This document shows, in pieces, positions 23,658 through 32,381 of a DNA stretch of 49,460 nucleotides. This stretch comes from an uncultured Candidatus Saccharibacteria bacterium. Its GTDB lineage: Bacteria; Patescibacteriota; Saccharimonadia; Saccharimonadales; Saccharimonadaceae. The stretch covers positions 1 through 49,460 of the forward strand of contig CALHZK010000001.1 of assembly GCA_938040655.1 (NCBI GenBank). Direction: 5' to 3'. Below the pieces are notes generated by a model. It was not told where the DNA came from. It ran no database searches and saw only the letters and a program-made list of their open reading frames with translations. Position 1 is the stretch's first letter. The number at the start of each line of letters is the position of its first letter. The translations under genes were made by a program, and so were the position numbers.

Positions 23658-25415
23658 ATGAGAGAAGACACGAAGAAATTCGCCAGTCGTAAACTAGTGG
23701 TGGGATTGTTTATCTTACTGCTGATTATCATCTGGTTACTATGGTGGTGGCCATGGGGTGGCTCGTGGAACCACAAGGGTGTACGGCCAGAACAAATTAG
23801 TATTCGCCAGAGTGACGGCAAAATTCAGTATCAGCTACTGAATGGGAAGTGGCAGGATATCACGACAGTAGCAGCCCTCCGCGGTGAGAAGGGCGAAAAG
23901 GGTGAAGCTGGCCCGGCTGGCCCAGCTGGTGAAAACGGTAAAGACGGCGCCAAAGGGCAGGATGGCAAACAGGGTTCAAATGGCGCCCAGGGCCGAGCCG
24001 GAGCAAATGGCCGTGATGGCAAAAACGGTCTCAATGGCAAAGACGGCAAAAATGGTCAAAATGGTGCGGCGGGAAGTAATGGTCCTGCCGGCCCACAAGG
24101 CCCACAGGGTCCACAAGGTGCGCAAGGCCCTGCCGGTCCTGCTGGTCCAGCCGGCGCGCAGGGTGCTCAGGGTCCTGCCGGTCCTGCTGGCCCACAGGGT
24201 GCGCAGGGCGCCCAAGGTCCTGCTGGCCAAAAAGGTGAAAAGGGTGATACAGGCCCAGCCGGTCCGCAAGGTGCACAAGGTCAAAAGGGTGACACAGGCC
24301 CACAAGGCCCACAGGGGCAGAAAGGTGACACAGGTCTTACTGGCCCTGCTGGCCCTGCCGGTCCACAAGGTGCGCAAGGCCCTGCCGGTCCTGCTGGCCC
24401 ACAGGGTGCGCAAGGCGCCCAAGGTCCTCAAGGTCCTGCCGGTGCCAAAGGCGAGCAAGGTGAAAAGGGGCAAAAGGGCGACACTGGCCCAGCTGGCCCA
24501 CAAGGTGCACAAGGTCAAAAAGGTGATACCGGCCCGGCTGGCCCACAAGGTCCACAAGGCGCCCAGGGTCCTGCTGGCGCCAAAGGGCAAGATGGCACGA
24601 ATGGCCGTGAAATTGAGCTCCAAAAAGGCCCTCTTTATATTCAGTGGCGATACAAAGGCGACGCTTCCTGGACTAATCTCATTGCGTATACTGACCTGAA
24701 GGGGCCGAAGGGCGACAAGGGTGATGCTGGCCCACAAGGCGCGCAGGGTGCGCAAGGAGCCCAGGGTGCACAAGGCCAAAAAGGTGATACCGGCCCGGCT
24801 GGCCCAGCCAATAGCCTATCGATCGGCAACGTGACAAAGACTGCCTGCGCGCCGACTGCTTCTATCACTGGCACCGCACCGACACAGACTCTCAATCTTG
24901 GTCTACCGGGGCTACCAAATGGCGGGAAAGCCGGCCAGGTACTGACTAAGAACTCAGCCAATGATTGCGATGCGTCTTGGAAGGATCTTGCGCAGGAAAC
25001 CATCTTTACCGCACGGCTGGATAACGGTGTGCTCACCGCCTTGCCGCAGAATCAGTTTGTCGCTATTCCGCTCAAGCGAGTAGTGACCAACAACGGTGGT
25101 GGCTCATGGAATGTTGCCACAAGCCAATACACTATCCCATCTGATGGTGTTTACCTGATCACCTCGACGATCCGCCTCAGCGATAGCGCACAGCCACGCA
25201 ACCTCTTCCAGGCAGTGAATACCACACTGACTGACATACCAGAGGGTACCTGGGCGACAAACGCCGTGGCAGGTGGGAGCTTCCGCTTCACTATGCCGTA
25301 CACTCGCGTGGCTCGGTTCACTGCCGGCACCAAATTGAGCCTCTATACCTATTCTGATGGCCAGCCAGCGAACATTACTGATGCTAGCTTGACGATCATG
25401 AAGTTCTCCAACTAA
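23658..25415 (+). CDS. membrane-anchored collagen-like protein with C1q-like C-terminal domain
   Basis: A 585-residue surface protein. A short basic N-terminus is followed by one hydrophobic helix (about residues 12-32, VVGLFILLLIIIWLLWWW) acting as an uncleaved anchor. Residues about 40-75 form a small domain (IQYQLLNGKWQDITTVAALRG). Residues 76-318 are 81 uninterrupted Gly-x-y triplets rich in GPA, GPQ, GAQ, GQK and GDT. A second copy of the small domain (about 319-348, LYIQWRYKGDASWTNLIAYTDLKG) is followed by 12 more triplets (349-384), a linker (GQVLTKNSANDCDASWKDL pattern typical of phage-tail and collagen-like proteins) and a C1q/TNF-like jelly-roll domain (about 430-585) that would trimerise the stalk. 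Probable stalked adhesin or host-contact fibre; inferred, since no function is shown by sequence alone. Confidence 0.9.
   Translation: MREDTKKFASRKLVVGLFILLLIIIWLLWWWPWGGSWNHKGVRPEQISIRQSDGKIQYQLLNGKWQDITTVAALRGEKGEKGEAGPAGPAGENGKDGAKGQDGKQGSNGAQGRAGANGRDGKNGLNGKDGKNGQNGAAGSNGPAGPQGPQGPQGAQGPAGPAGPAGAQGAQGPAGPAGPQGAQGAQGPAGQKGEKGDTGPAGPQGAQGQKGDTGPQGPQGQKGDTGLTGPAGPAGPQGAQGPAGPAGPQGAQGAQGPQGPAGAKGEQGEKGQKGDTGPAGPQGAQGQKGDTGPAGPQGPQGAQGPAGAKGQDGTNGREIELQKGPLYIQWRYKGDASWTNLIAYTDLKGPKGDKGDAGPQGAQGAQGAQGAQGQKGDTGPAGPANSLSIGNVTKTACAPTASITGTAPTQTLNLGLPGLPNGGKAGQVLTKNSANDCDASWKDLAQETIFTARLDNGVLTALPQNQFVAIPLKRVVTNNGGGSWNVATSQYTIPSDGVYLITSTIRLSDSAQPRNLFQAVNTTLTDIPEGTWATNAVAGGSFRFTMPYTRVARFTAGTKLSLYTYSDGQPANITDASLTIMKFSN
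23883..24809 (+). repeat. collagen-type repeat DNA
   Basis: Nine-base periodic repeats (Gly-x-y codons) at 23883-24611 and 24702-24809, with near-identical longer units such as the GPAGPAGPQGAQGAQGP segments recurring. The longest blocks could recombine and change stalk length. Long open frames on the other strand here are a by-product of this repetition. Confidence 0.85.
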
Positions 25416-25453
25416 GCAGTAGAATTACCAATCACATTTGACCGCGTCGGTGC

Positions 25454-25459
25454 TATAAT
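25454..25459 (+). promoter_or_regulatory. extended -10 promoter of serS-pyrD (leaderless)
   Basis: TGcTATAAT with the hexamer at 25454-25459; six bases before ATG 25466. Confidence 0.6.
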
Positions 25460-25465
25460 AAAGCC

Positions 25466-26710
25466 ATGTTAGACATTCGCTTCATTCGAGACAATGCCGA
25501 CGCGGTGCAGGCGGCGGCCGACCACAAAGGCTACGAGGTGTCGATCGCTCAGCTGCTCCAGGTCGATGACCAGCGGCGGCAGTTGCAGCAGCAGGTTGAT
25601 GCGCTTCGCCAGCGCCGCAATACACTCTCGGCGCAATTGAAGGGCGGCCAGCCCGATATCCAATTGATCGACCAGGGTAAGCAGCTCAAAACTGAGCTGG
25701 CTGGCCACGAGGACCGCCTGCGGTCAGTCGAAGCACAGTATAATCAGCTGCTTCAGGCAGTGCCAAATATCACCCTCCCAGATGTACCATTGGGCGGTGA
25801 AGCTGACTCGGTGGAGGTGAAGCGCTGGGGTGAGCAAACGACTGGCGCTCTCGACCATCTCGACTTTGCTCTAAGGCGTGACTGGGTAGATTTTGAGCGT
25901 GGCGCAAAAGTCGCTGGTGCGAAGTTTTATTACCTTAAGGGTGACCTGGCGCTACTCGAAAACGCCATTACCCAGTTTGCGCTTCACTTCTTGATTGAGC
26001 GCGGCTTTACCTACATGACGGTGCCAAACGTAGTGAACTCGCGCACCTCGGCTGGGGCAGGCTTTGCACCAAAAGGTGCTGCCAGCGATGACCAATATTT
26101 CGTCGAGGGAGAGGACTTGACGCTGATCGGTACAGCAGAAATGCCACTGACTGGGTATCACGCTGATGAGATATTGGATGAGGGAGCGCTCCCGCTGTTT
26201 TATGCCGGCTATAGCCCGTGCTATCGCAAAGAAGCCGGTACCTACGGTAAGCACACCCGCGGTTTATTCCGGGTACATCAGTTCAATAAACTAGAAATGT
26301 ACGCCTTTTGTACGCCAGAGCAGTCAGCTCAGACGCACCAAAAAATCTTGGCCCTCGAAGAGGAATTATGGCAGGCGATCGGTGTGCCATATCATGTGGT
26401 GAATATTGCAGCGGGTGACCTCGGGGCGCCGGCAGCCAAAAAATACGATATCGAATACTGGTCGCCGGTTGATCAGACCTATCGTGAGCTGACCAGCTGT
26501 AGTAATTGCACTGATTTTCAGGCACGTAATTTGAACATCCGTGTCCGTCGGGCGGATGGTCGTATCGAAGTACTTCATACGCTGAACGGCACGGCAGTCA
26601 GCTTGGCGCGAGCTTTGGTGGTGATTCTTGAGAACTTCCAGAACGCCGATGGCACACTGCGAATACCAGCGGTCTTGCAGCCATACATGGCTGGCCGGGA
26701 GACTATGTGA
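25466..26710 (+). CDS. serS: seryl-tRNA synthetase
   Basis: Charges tRNA-Ser (and tRNA-Sec where present). N-terminal two-helix coiled-coil arm (about residues 28-100; QRRQLQQQVDALRQRRNTL), then the class II core: TSAGAGFAPKGAAS, LIGTAEMPLTGYH, motif 2 (FYAGYSPCYRKEAGTYGKHTRG), FRVHQFNKLEM, and the motif 3 region (TLNGTAVSLARALVVILENFQ). Length of 414 is normal. Predicted leaderless mRNA. The stop overlaps the pyrD start (TGATG). Confidence 0.97.
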   Translation: MLDIRFIRDNADAVQAAADHKGYEVSIAQLLQVDDQRRQLQQQVDALRQRRNTLSAQLKGGQPDIQLIDQGKQLKTELAGHEDRLRSVEAQYNQLLQAVPNITLPDVPLGGEADSVEVKRWGEQTTGALDHLDFALRRDWVDFERGAKVAGAKFYYLKGDLALLENAITQFALHFLIERGFTYMTVPNVVNSRTSAGAGFAPKGAASDDQYFVEGEDLTLIGTAEMPLTGYHADEILDEGALPLFYAGYSPCYRKEAGTYGKHTRGLFRVHQFNKLEMYAFCTPEQSAQTHQKILALEEELWQAIGVPYHVVNIAAGDLGAPAAKKYDIEYWSPVDQTYRELTSCSNCTDFQARNLNIRVRRADGRIEVLHTLNGTAVSLARALVVILENFQNADGTLRIPAVLQPYMAGRETM

Positions 26711-27846
26711 TGAAGCGGCAATTGCGCCGCCTCAGCCGTACTGGCTATCGCTATCTTGCTAAACCACTGTTGTTTCGTCAGCGGCCCGATGCATCGCATG
26801 CGCAGATGATTATCGGTGCGCGGGCACTGCGCTTGGTGCGAGGTGAGAATCTGCTGCGGGGCTGGCACTACCGCAACCCACGCCTTGAGCAGCAGCTACT
26901 GGGCCTAGAGTTTCAGAACCCGATCGGCCTATCGGCTGGTTTGGATAAGAATTTTGATCTCCCACCGGTCGCTAAGCGGATCGGGTTTGGTTTTGAGATT
27001 GGTGGGTCGACGACCGCTCAGGCTTGCCAAGGCAACCAGAAGCCATGGTTTCATCGGCTGCCAAGTGAGAAGTCGATTGTTGTCAATGTCGGCCTAGCCA
27101 ATAACGGTATCCGCCGCAATATCCGCCGCATTAAGCGCTACCCACGCCGTTTGTGGCGGCAGTTTCCGCTGAGCGTTTCGGTTGCCAAAACCAATAGCCC
27201 AGAAGTGGTGACTGAGGAGCAGGCTATTGCCGACTACTGCCAGAGTTTTCGGCAGCTAGAAGCCGCCAATTGTGCGGCGATGTATGAGCTGAATATTAGC
27301 TGCCCAAACGCCTATGGTGGCGAGCCGTTTACCACAGCAGACCGGTTGGATCACTTACTGACGGCAATTGACAGTCTGCAGCTACGTCGGCCGCTTTTCA
27401 TCAAGATGCCGACCGACAAAACACTTGATGAATTCGAAGAGCTACTGGCGGTGGCGGATGCGCACAAGGTTGCTGGGCTGACTATTGGCAATTTAGTCAA
27501 GGATCGCCGTGCTCTGATCGATGAGTCGGTGCTGGCTGGTGATATCAAGGGTAATCTCAGCGGATTGCCAGCGAAGCATATTACCACAAATTTGATTTAC
27601 CACGCCTATGGGCTGTATGGCGACCGTTTTGTGATTATCGGTGTCGGTGGGGTATTTACCGCCGAGGATGCGTATGAAAAAATCCGCGCCGGAGCAAGTT
27701 TGGTGGCGCTGGTGACTGCTCTGATGTTTGAAGGGCCTCAGGTGGTCGGTGAAGTCAATGAAGGCTTGGTCGGATTATTGAACCGCGATGGCTACCGCAG
27801 TATCGCCGAGGTGATCGGTGCCGCCCACCGCGACAAATCAGCCTAA
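26710..27846 (+). CDS. pyrD: dihydroorotate dehydrogenase, class 2-like with Cys at the catalytic position
   Basis: Oxidises dihydroorotate to orotate in pyrimidine synthesis, with FMN. Start taken at ATG 26710 overlapping the serS stop; a GTG one codon earlier is possible. The N-terminal extension (YRYLAKPLLFRQRPDASHAQ) resembles the membrane-associated helix of class 2 enzymes, and the core has NPIGLSAGLDKNFD, VNVGLANNG, IGVGGVFTAEDAYEKIRAGASLV. The catalytic-base motif reads NISCPNA (Cys near residue 198), whereas class 2 enzymes normally have Ser (NISSPN) and class 1 have Cys. So the electron acceptor cannot be inferred safely. It may alternatively belong to a separate Patescibacteria clade. 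Partner in operon: serS. Confidence 0.9.
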   Translation: MKRQLRRLSRTGYRYLAKPLLFRQRPDASHAQMIIGARALRLVRGENLLRGWHYRNPRLEQQLLGLEFQNPIGLSAGLDKNFDLPPVAKRIGFGFEIGGSTTAQACQGNQKPWFHRLPSEKSIVVNVGLANNGIRRNIRRIKRYPRRLWRQFPLSVSVAKTNSPEVVTEEQAIADYCQSFRQLEAANCAAMYELNISCPNAYGGEPFTTADRLDHLLTAIDSLQLRRPLFIKMPTDKTLDEFEELLAVADAHKVAGLTIGNLVKDRRALIDESVLAGDIKGNLSGLPAKHITTNLIYHAYGLYGDRFVIIGVGGVFTAEDAYEKIRAGASLVALVTALMFEGPQVVGEVNEGLVGLLNRDGYRSIAEVIGAAHRDKSA

Positions 27847-27872
27847 TATATCGAGAAAATCAACAAAGATGC

Positions 27873-27878
27873 TACAAT
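27873..27878 (+). promoter_or_regulatory. extended -10 promoter of hpf
   Basis: TGcTACAAT with the hexamer at 27873-27878. Here a 19-base gap follows and contains AAGGAGG before the ATG, so this mRNA has a short leader with a ribosome site. Confidence 0.55.
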
Positions 27879-27897
27879 GAATGCATAAGGAGGCAAT

Positions 27898-28272
27898 ATG
27901 ATCAAAACTATCACGATCACTGGCGTCAAATACGAACTGACCGACAAGACGAAGAGCTATGTCGAGAAAAAGATCGGCAATCTTGATAAATATTTGCCGC
28001 GGCACGCCCGCAAGAGCGCGACTGCCGATGTCAAGTTGAAGCAGCTTAATAACGCCAGTGGTAACAAGTATGAAGTCGAGGTTGTATTGACTGTGCCCGA
28101 CAAGGTGATCACTGCAAAAGATTCGACCATGAACGTCTTGGCCGCGGTCGATATTGTTGAAGCAAAACTGAAGGGTCAGGTGCGTAAATATAAAGACGAT
28201 GTCTTAGCCCATGTTGGCCGTAGCCGCGGTCTGCTGGCTCGCCTCAAACGTAGCTTTCAGCGTGAGCCGTAG
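27898..28272 (+). CDS. hpf: ribosome hibernation promoting factor / RaiA-like, short form
   Basis: A 124-residue protein with the sigma-54-modulation/S30EA fold: ITITGVKYELTDKTKSYVEKKIGNLDKYL at the start and the strand-helix set ending in DIVEAKLKGQVRKYKDD. It binds the 30S decoding region and stores ribosomes when growth stops. The long-form C-terminal dimerisation domain is absent; instead there is a short basic tail (RSRGLLARLKRSFQREP). A strong AAGGAGG site precedes the ATG. Located just upstream of secA, as in many bacteria where hpf and secA are neighbours. Confidence 0.93.
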   Translation: MIKTITITGVKYELTDKTKSYVEKKIGNLDKYLPRHARKSATADVKLKQLNNASGNKYEVEVVLTVPDKVITAKDSTMNVLAAVDIVEAKLKGQVRKYKDDVLAHVGRSRGLLARLKRSFQREP

Positions 28273-28323
28273 CTACTCCTCGCGCCTGCCGCCAAACCAC
28301 TTTCAAAAACCTCTTAAAGTCGC

Positions 28324-28353
28324 TATAATAAGAGCAGTTTTTTGAAAATTGCT
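28324..28353 (+). promoter_or_regulatory. promoter and leader hairpin of secA
   Basis: TATAAT at 28324-28329 without the TGn extension (CGC precedes it). Directly downstream AGCAGTTTT (28333-28341) can pair with AAAATTGCT (28345-28353) through nine pairs including one G-U, with a 3-base loop. The expected start is near 28336, so the mRNA may begin inside this hairpin. Confidence 0.45.
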
Positions 28354-28377
28354 GAAAGCGAGGGAATAGAACAGGTT

Positions 28378-31008
28378 ATGGCAACAACACAACAAAAAGC
28401 GCTGAGTAAAATTTTTGGTGACCCGCAGAAGAAGATTCTGAAGCGGCTTTATAAGCAGGTCGCGGCGATCAATGGGCTGGCTGACACCTATAAAGCGATG
28501 TCTGATGATGAGCTGTCGGCACAAACTGATGTCCTGCGTCAGCGTCTGAAGCAGAAGGGTGTCACGCTCGACACTATCTTGCCAGAGGCTTTTGCGGTGG
28601 CTCGTGAGGTGGCGGAGCGAACCTTGGGTATGCGGCCGTTTGATGTCCAGCTGATCGGTGGCATGGTGCTACACGAAGGCAGTGTCGCCGAGATGAAAAC
28701 CGGCGAGGGGAAAACGCTGGTCGCGACACTACCGAGCTACCTCAATGCCCTCGAGGGTAAGGGTGTGCACATCGTGACAGTCAACGATTATCTCGCGCAG
28801 CGCGATGCCGGCTGGAACGGCGCCATGTTTGACTTTTTGGGTTTGACGGTTGGTGTGATTATCAACGATGCATCGTTCCTCTATGACAAAGAGTACGATA
28901 ATCAAAATCACGACGACCCTCGGATGCGTAAGCTCCGACCAGTTGGCCGCAAAGAGGCGTACGCTGCCGATATCACCTACGGCACCAACAATGAATTTGG
29001 GTTCGACTACCTGCGCGACAACATGGTCAATGACGTCGAGCTGCTGCGTCAGCGTGAGTTGAATTTTGCCATTGTCGATGAGGTTGACTCAATCTTGATC
29101 GATGAGGCACGGACGCCGCTGATCATTTCGGCGCCGGCTGCCGACAACCCAGAGAGCTACTACACCTTTGCCAAAATCGCTGCCCAGCTGGTACCAGATG
29201 ACTATGTACTAGAGGAGAAGCGGCACGCGGTGTCGCTGACCAATCAGGGGGTCGAGAAGGTGCAAAAGCTGCTCGGCGTAAAGAATTTATACACCCCAGA
29301 GCATATGCGGAGCGTCTATCACATGGACCAGGCTTTGCGAGCCCAGACACTATTCACACGAGACAAAGACTATGTGGTGACCAACGATGGCGAGGTGATC
29401 ATTGTCGATGAGCATACTGGCCGCTTGATGCAAGGCCGCCGCTACAATGAGGGGCTGCACCAGGCGATTGAGGCCAAAGAAGGCGTACCAGTGCTGCAAG
29501 AGAGTATGACGTTGGCGACAATTTCGTTCCAGAATTATTTCCGCTTATACCATAAACTGAGCGGTATGACTGGGACGGCATTCACCGAGGCTGAGGAGTT
29601 CCAGCAGATTTATTCGCTAGATGTGATCCAGATTCCGCCGAACAAACCAGTTATTCGCGAGGATAAGGAAGACTTAATCTTCAAGACAGAGAAAGCCAAG
29701 CTCAAGGCTGTGGCTGAGGCGATCAAGGAATACCATAAGCAAGGCCGGCCGGTGTTGGTAGGGTCTGGCTCGATTGCCAAAAATGAGATGATCGCGAGCT
29801 ACCTAGCAAAAGAGGGTATTAAATTTGAAATGCTCAATGCCAAGAATAACGAGCGCGAAGCAGCGATTATCGAAAAGGCGGGGCAGAAGGGGGCAATTAC
29901 GCTGGCTACCAACATTGCCGGGCGTGGCACCGATATCAAACTCGGCCCCGGCGTCAAAGAGTTGGGTGGCCTGGTGGTGATCGGCTCCGAGCGGCACGAA
30001 TCGCGCCGGATTGATAATCAGCTGCGTGGCCGTGGCGGCCGCCAGGGCGACCCAGGTGAGACGCAGTTTTATGTGTCAACTGAGGATGATTTGATGCGCA
30101 TCTTCCAGGGTGAACGAATTGCTCTCCTACTTGACCGGATGGGTTTTGACGACGATACGCCAATTCAGCACCGGGCTATGTCACGGACGCTCGAGGCAGC
30201 GCAAAAGCGGGTCGAGGGCTACAACTTCGATACGCGCAAAGATGTTGTGCAATACGACAATGTCATTAACCGTCACCGCCGGGTTGTCTACGCGATGCGG
30301 CGGCGTATTCTTGAGGGCGATAATATCCGCCCTGAGATCCTTCGCCTATTGACCGACAAAGTCCACGAATTGACCGTACTGCCGGCGAAAAACAATCCGA
30401 AGTTTGTTGAAGAGTTTCAGGCTATCTTCCCGGTCGATGAGGCGGCAATTACCAAGATAGGTGCCGAAAAACGCGACAAAGTACGCCTGCGGCAGGCGCT
30501 TGCCCTTGCCAAAAAAGCCTACACTGACAAAGAAGCAGAAATCGGCCCAGAGGCACTGAGAGGCGTCGAGCGTGAGGTCTATATGGCGATCCTCGATACG
30601 CTATGGATGCAGCACCTCGAAAACATGCAGCACCTCCGAGAGGGTATTTACCTACGCAGCCATGGCCAGCGCGACCCACTGGTAGAATATCGCGCAGAGT
30701 CACAAAAGTTGTTCGATAGCCTCCAGGATAATCTCCGCACCGAAGTGCTGAACACAATTTTTACGATTCACCAGTCTGACGCGATGGTCAGTCGGTCTCA
30801 GGATGATGAATACGACACGGCGCTGACTCGATTGGCAGAGACAGCTGTCGAGCAAGGTGTCAATGAGGCAGGTGCCGGTGAGGCAAATCGTGACGGTGAT
30901 TTTTCGGTCAAAAAATCGAAGTCGACTCACGAGTCGAACAAGGCAAAGAATGCTGCACGCAAAAAGAAGAAGGCTCAGCGCCAAAATCGCAAAAAGCATC
31001 GCAAATAA
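28378..31008 (+). CDS. secA: preprotein translocase ATPase SecA
   Basis: Motor of the Sec export channel. Start at ATG 28378 (MATTQQKALSKIFGDPQ fits the family N-terminus; GAGGGA upstream); the frame is open to 28342 but only via TTG. Length 876. Walker A EMKTGEGKTL, DEVDSILIDEARTPLIIS (DEAD-like), YHKLSGMTGTA, TNIAGRGTDIKLG and GRGGRQGDPGETQFY are all present. The C-terminal zinc-binding tail (CxCxSG) that binds SecB and phospholipid is missing; instead the protein ends in a very basic stretch (NAARKKKKAQRQNRKKHRK). It should serve the many envelope proteins in this window. Confidence 0.97.
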   Translation: MATTQQKALSKIFGDPQKKILKRLYKQVAAINGLADTYKAMSDDELSAQTDVLRQRLKQKGVTLDTILPEAFAVAREVAERTLGMRPFDVQLIGGMVLHEGSVAEMKTGEGKTLVATLPSYLNALEGKGVHIVTVNDYLAQRDAGWNGAMFDFLGLTVGVIINDASFLYDKEYDNQNHDDPRMRKLRPVGRKEAYAADITYGTNNEFGFDYLRDNMVNDVELLRQRELNFAIVDEVDSILIDEARTPLIISAPAADNPESYYTFAKIAAQLVPDDYVLEEKRHAVSLTNQGVEKVQKLLGVKNLYTPEHMRSVYHMDQALRAQTLFTRDKDYVVTNDGEVIIVDEHTGRLMQGRRYNEGLHQAIEAKEGVPVLQESMTLATISFQNYFRLYHKLSGMTGTAFTEAEEFQQIYSLDVIQIPPNKPVIREDKEDLIFKTEKAKLKAVAEAIKEYHKQGRPVLVGSGSIAKNEMIASYLAKEGIKFEMLNAKNNEREAAIIEKAGQKGAITLATNIAGRGTDIKLGPGVKELGGLVVIGSERHESRRIDNQLRGRGGRQGDPGETQFYVSTEDDLMRIFQGERIALLLDRMGFDDDTPIQHRAMSRTLEAAQKRVEGYNFDTRKDVVQYDNVINRHRRVVYAMRRRILEGDNIRPEILRLLTDKVHELTVLPAKNNPKFVEEFQAIFPVDEAAITKIGAEKRDKVRLRQALALAKKAYTDKEAEIGPEALRGVEREVYMAILDTLWMQHLENMQHLREGIYLRSHGQRDPLVEYRAESQKLFDSLQDNLRTEVLNTIFTIHQSDAMVSRSQDDEYDTALTRLAETAVEQGVNEAGAGEANRDGDFSVKKSKSTHESNKAKNAARKKKKAQRQNRKKHRK

Positions 31009-31036
31009 CAATCATACCGGCCAGCAGGAGTGACAG

Positions 31037-32320
31037 ATGAAACATACGGTTGAGGAAATTACATTAAAAAACGGTGCGCGCGGCTTACTGATTGATATAC
31101 CAGATGCCACGGTGATGAGTCTGCAGTTTCATTTTCGGGCGGGTAGCCGATATGTGCAGGACAAGCAGATTTATGAAACGGCGCACATTATGGAGCATAT
31201 GGCGTTTGGCGCAAATGAGAAGTTTCACTCTGAGCACGCCTATGAGCAAGAATTTACCAAAAATGGGGCGTATCACAATGCCTACACCTCCGACTACTCG
31301 ATGGTTTACGAAGCAGCTTGTGCTGACTTCGAATGGGACCGTATATTAGAGCTGCAACGTCTGGCTGTCACGACGCCGCGGTTTAGTGCCGAAGAGCTCG
31401 AGGCAGAGAAGGGTAATGTCCGGAGCGAGCTGACCGGCTATCTGAATAATCACAATCGGGTGATGTGGCCGCGTATTCAGCAGGCGCTCGGTGAGGATGT
31501 TTTGACGTATAACCAGCGCCTGAAGACGATCCACACAATCACCCTGAAGGATATCAAGGAGCACCATAAGCGCACCCATACGCTGCGTAATATGCGCTTT
31601 GTGATTGCTGGCAAGCTGACTGGCCGCAAAACGGTTATTCGTGAGGCGCTCGAGCGTTGGCAGTTAGAGTCGGGTGAGCGATTCGCGATTCCACGGAGCG
31701 AGCTGTCTGGCGCTGCGCCGATCTTGATTCGCCGAAAAGAGGCTTCTAATTTGACATTCGGTTGGTCAATGAGCCTGCCGCGCGAACTGACCGACGAAGA
31801 GGCCGATGCGATGGACTGCCTCAACCATATTTTGACCGGTACAATGAGCTCGCGTATTTTTGGTGCAGCTCGCAAAAAGGGCTTGGCGTACGGTGTGTTT
31901 AGTGACACCTCGGTCGGCTTTTATGATTCTGCCTGGGACTTCGGTGGGCAGGTCAATTTAGAGACGGCCGAGGAGTTGTTTGCGATTATTGTCCGAGAGC
32001 TCGCACGGGTGGCCGAAGGCAAGATCGCTGCGGAAGATATCGAGAATGCGAAATCCTACGCCCTCGGCCGCTACCAGATGGGGGCGCAGACTGTGGCCCA
32101 GATCAGCAATTTTTATACCGGGCGCTATTTTGCTGATGATTTCGTCAAGGATTATGCCGGAGTACCGACGGCTATTCTGGCGGTGACAGACGAGCAGATT
32201 GTCCGGGTGGTTCGTGAGTTTTTGGCAGCCCGCACGTGGGTGCTGGCAGGGGTGACGAGCGGTCAAAAAGAGCTCTTGACTCGCTTGCAGCAGACGCTCG
32301 AGCAGCTGTTTATCAAATAA
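31037..32320 (+). CDS. M16-family zinc peptidase (pitrilysin/insulinase-like)
   Basis: A 427-residue protein. The inverted zinc motif HIMEH is at residues 50-54, and the third ligand lies in EELEAEKGNVRSEL. The second, inactive-type half has SGKSGRIFGAARK-like sequence (MSSRIFGAARKKGLAYGVFS). No signal peptide is visible, so it is probably cytosolic and could degrade peptides taken up or released from signal sequences. AGCAGGAG precedes the ATG. It lies 28 bases after secA and may be co-transcribed. Single M16 genes of this size normally form homodimers or pair with a second subunit, which is not nearby. Confidence 0.93.
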   Translation: MKHTVEEITLKNGARGLLIDIPDATVMSLQFHFRAGSRYVQDKQIYETAHIMEHMAFGANEKFHSEHAYEQEFTKNGAYHNAYTSDYSMVYEAACADFEWDRILELQRLAVTTPRFSAEELEAEKGNVRSELTGYLNNHNRVMWPRIQQALGEDVLTYNQRLKTIHTITLKDIKEHHKRTHTLRNMRFVIAGKLTGRKTVIREALERWQLESGERFAIPRSELSGAAPILIRRKEASNLTFGWSMSLPRELTDEEADAMDCLNHILTGTMSSRIFGAARKKGLAYGVFSDTSVGFYDSAWDFGGQVNLETAEELFAIIVRELARVAEGKIAAEDIENAKSYALGRYQMGAQTVAQISNFYTGRYFADDFVKDYAGVPTAILAVTDEQIVRVVREFLAARTWVLAGVTSGQKELLTRLQQTLEQLFIK

Positions 32321-32381
32321 AAAGCACAGCGGCCAGTCAGGGCTGCCTGGTTTCGCACACTGTGCCATGAAGGGGGAGAAT

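Noticed and set aside
24060..24600. Dense direct repeats resembling a CRISPR or minisatellite
   Set aside because: The period is nine bases, in frame with a continuous protein; there are no spacers and no cas genes.
23976..24779. Long minus-strand reading frames (up to 267 codons) across the collagen region
   Set aside because: They are produced by the nine-base codon periodicity of the Gly-x-y repeats, have low-complexity translations and no promoter or ribosome site.
32321..32381. GCACAG/CTGTGC inverted repeat between the M16 peptidase gene and murD
   Set aside because: Six pairs around a loop of about 30 bases and no T run; not convincing as a terminator.
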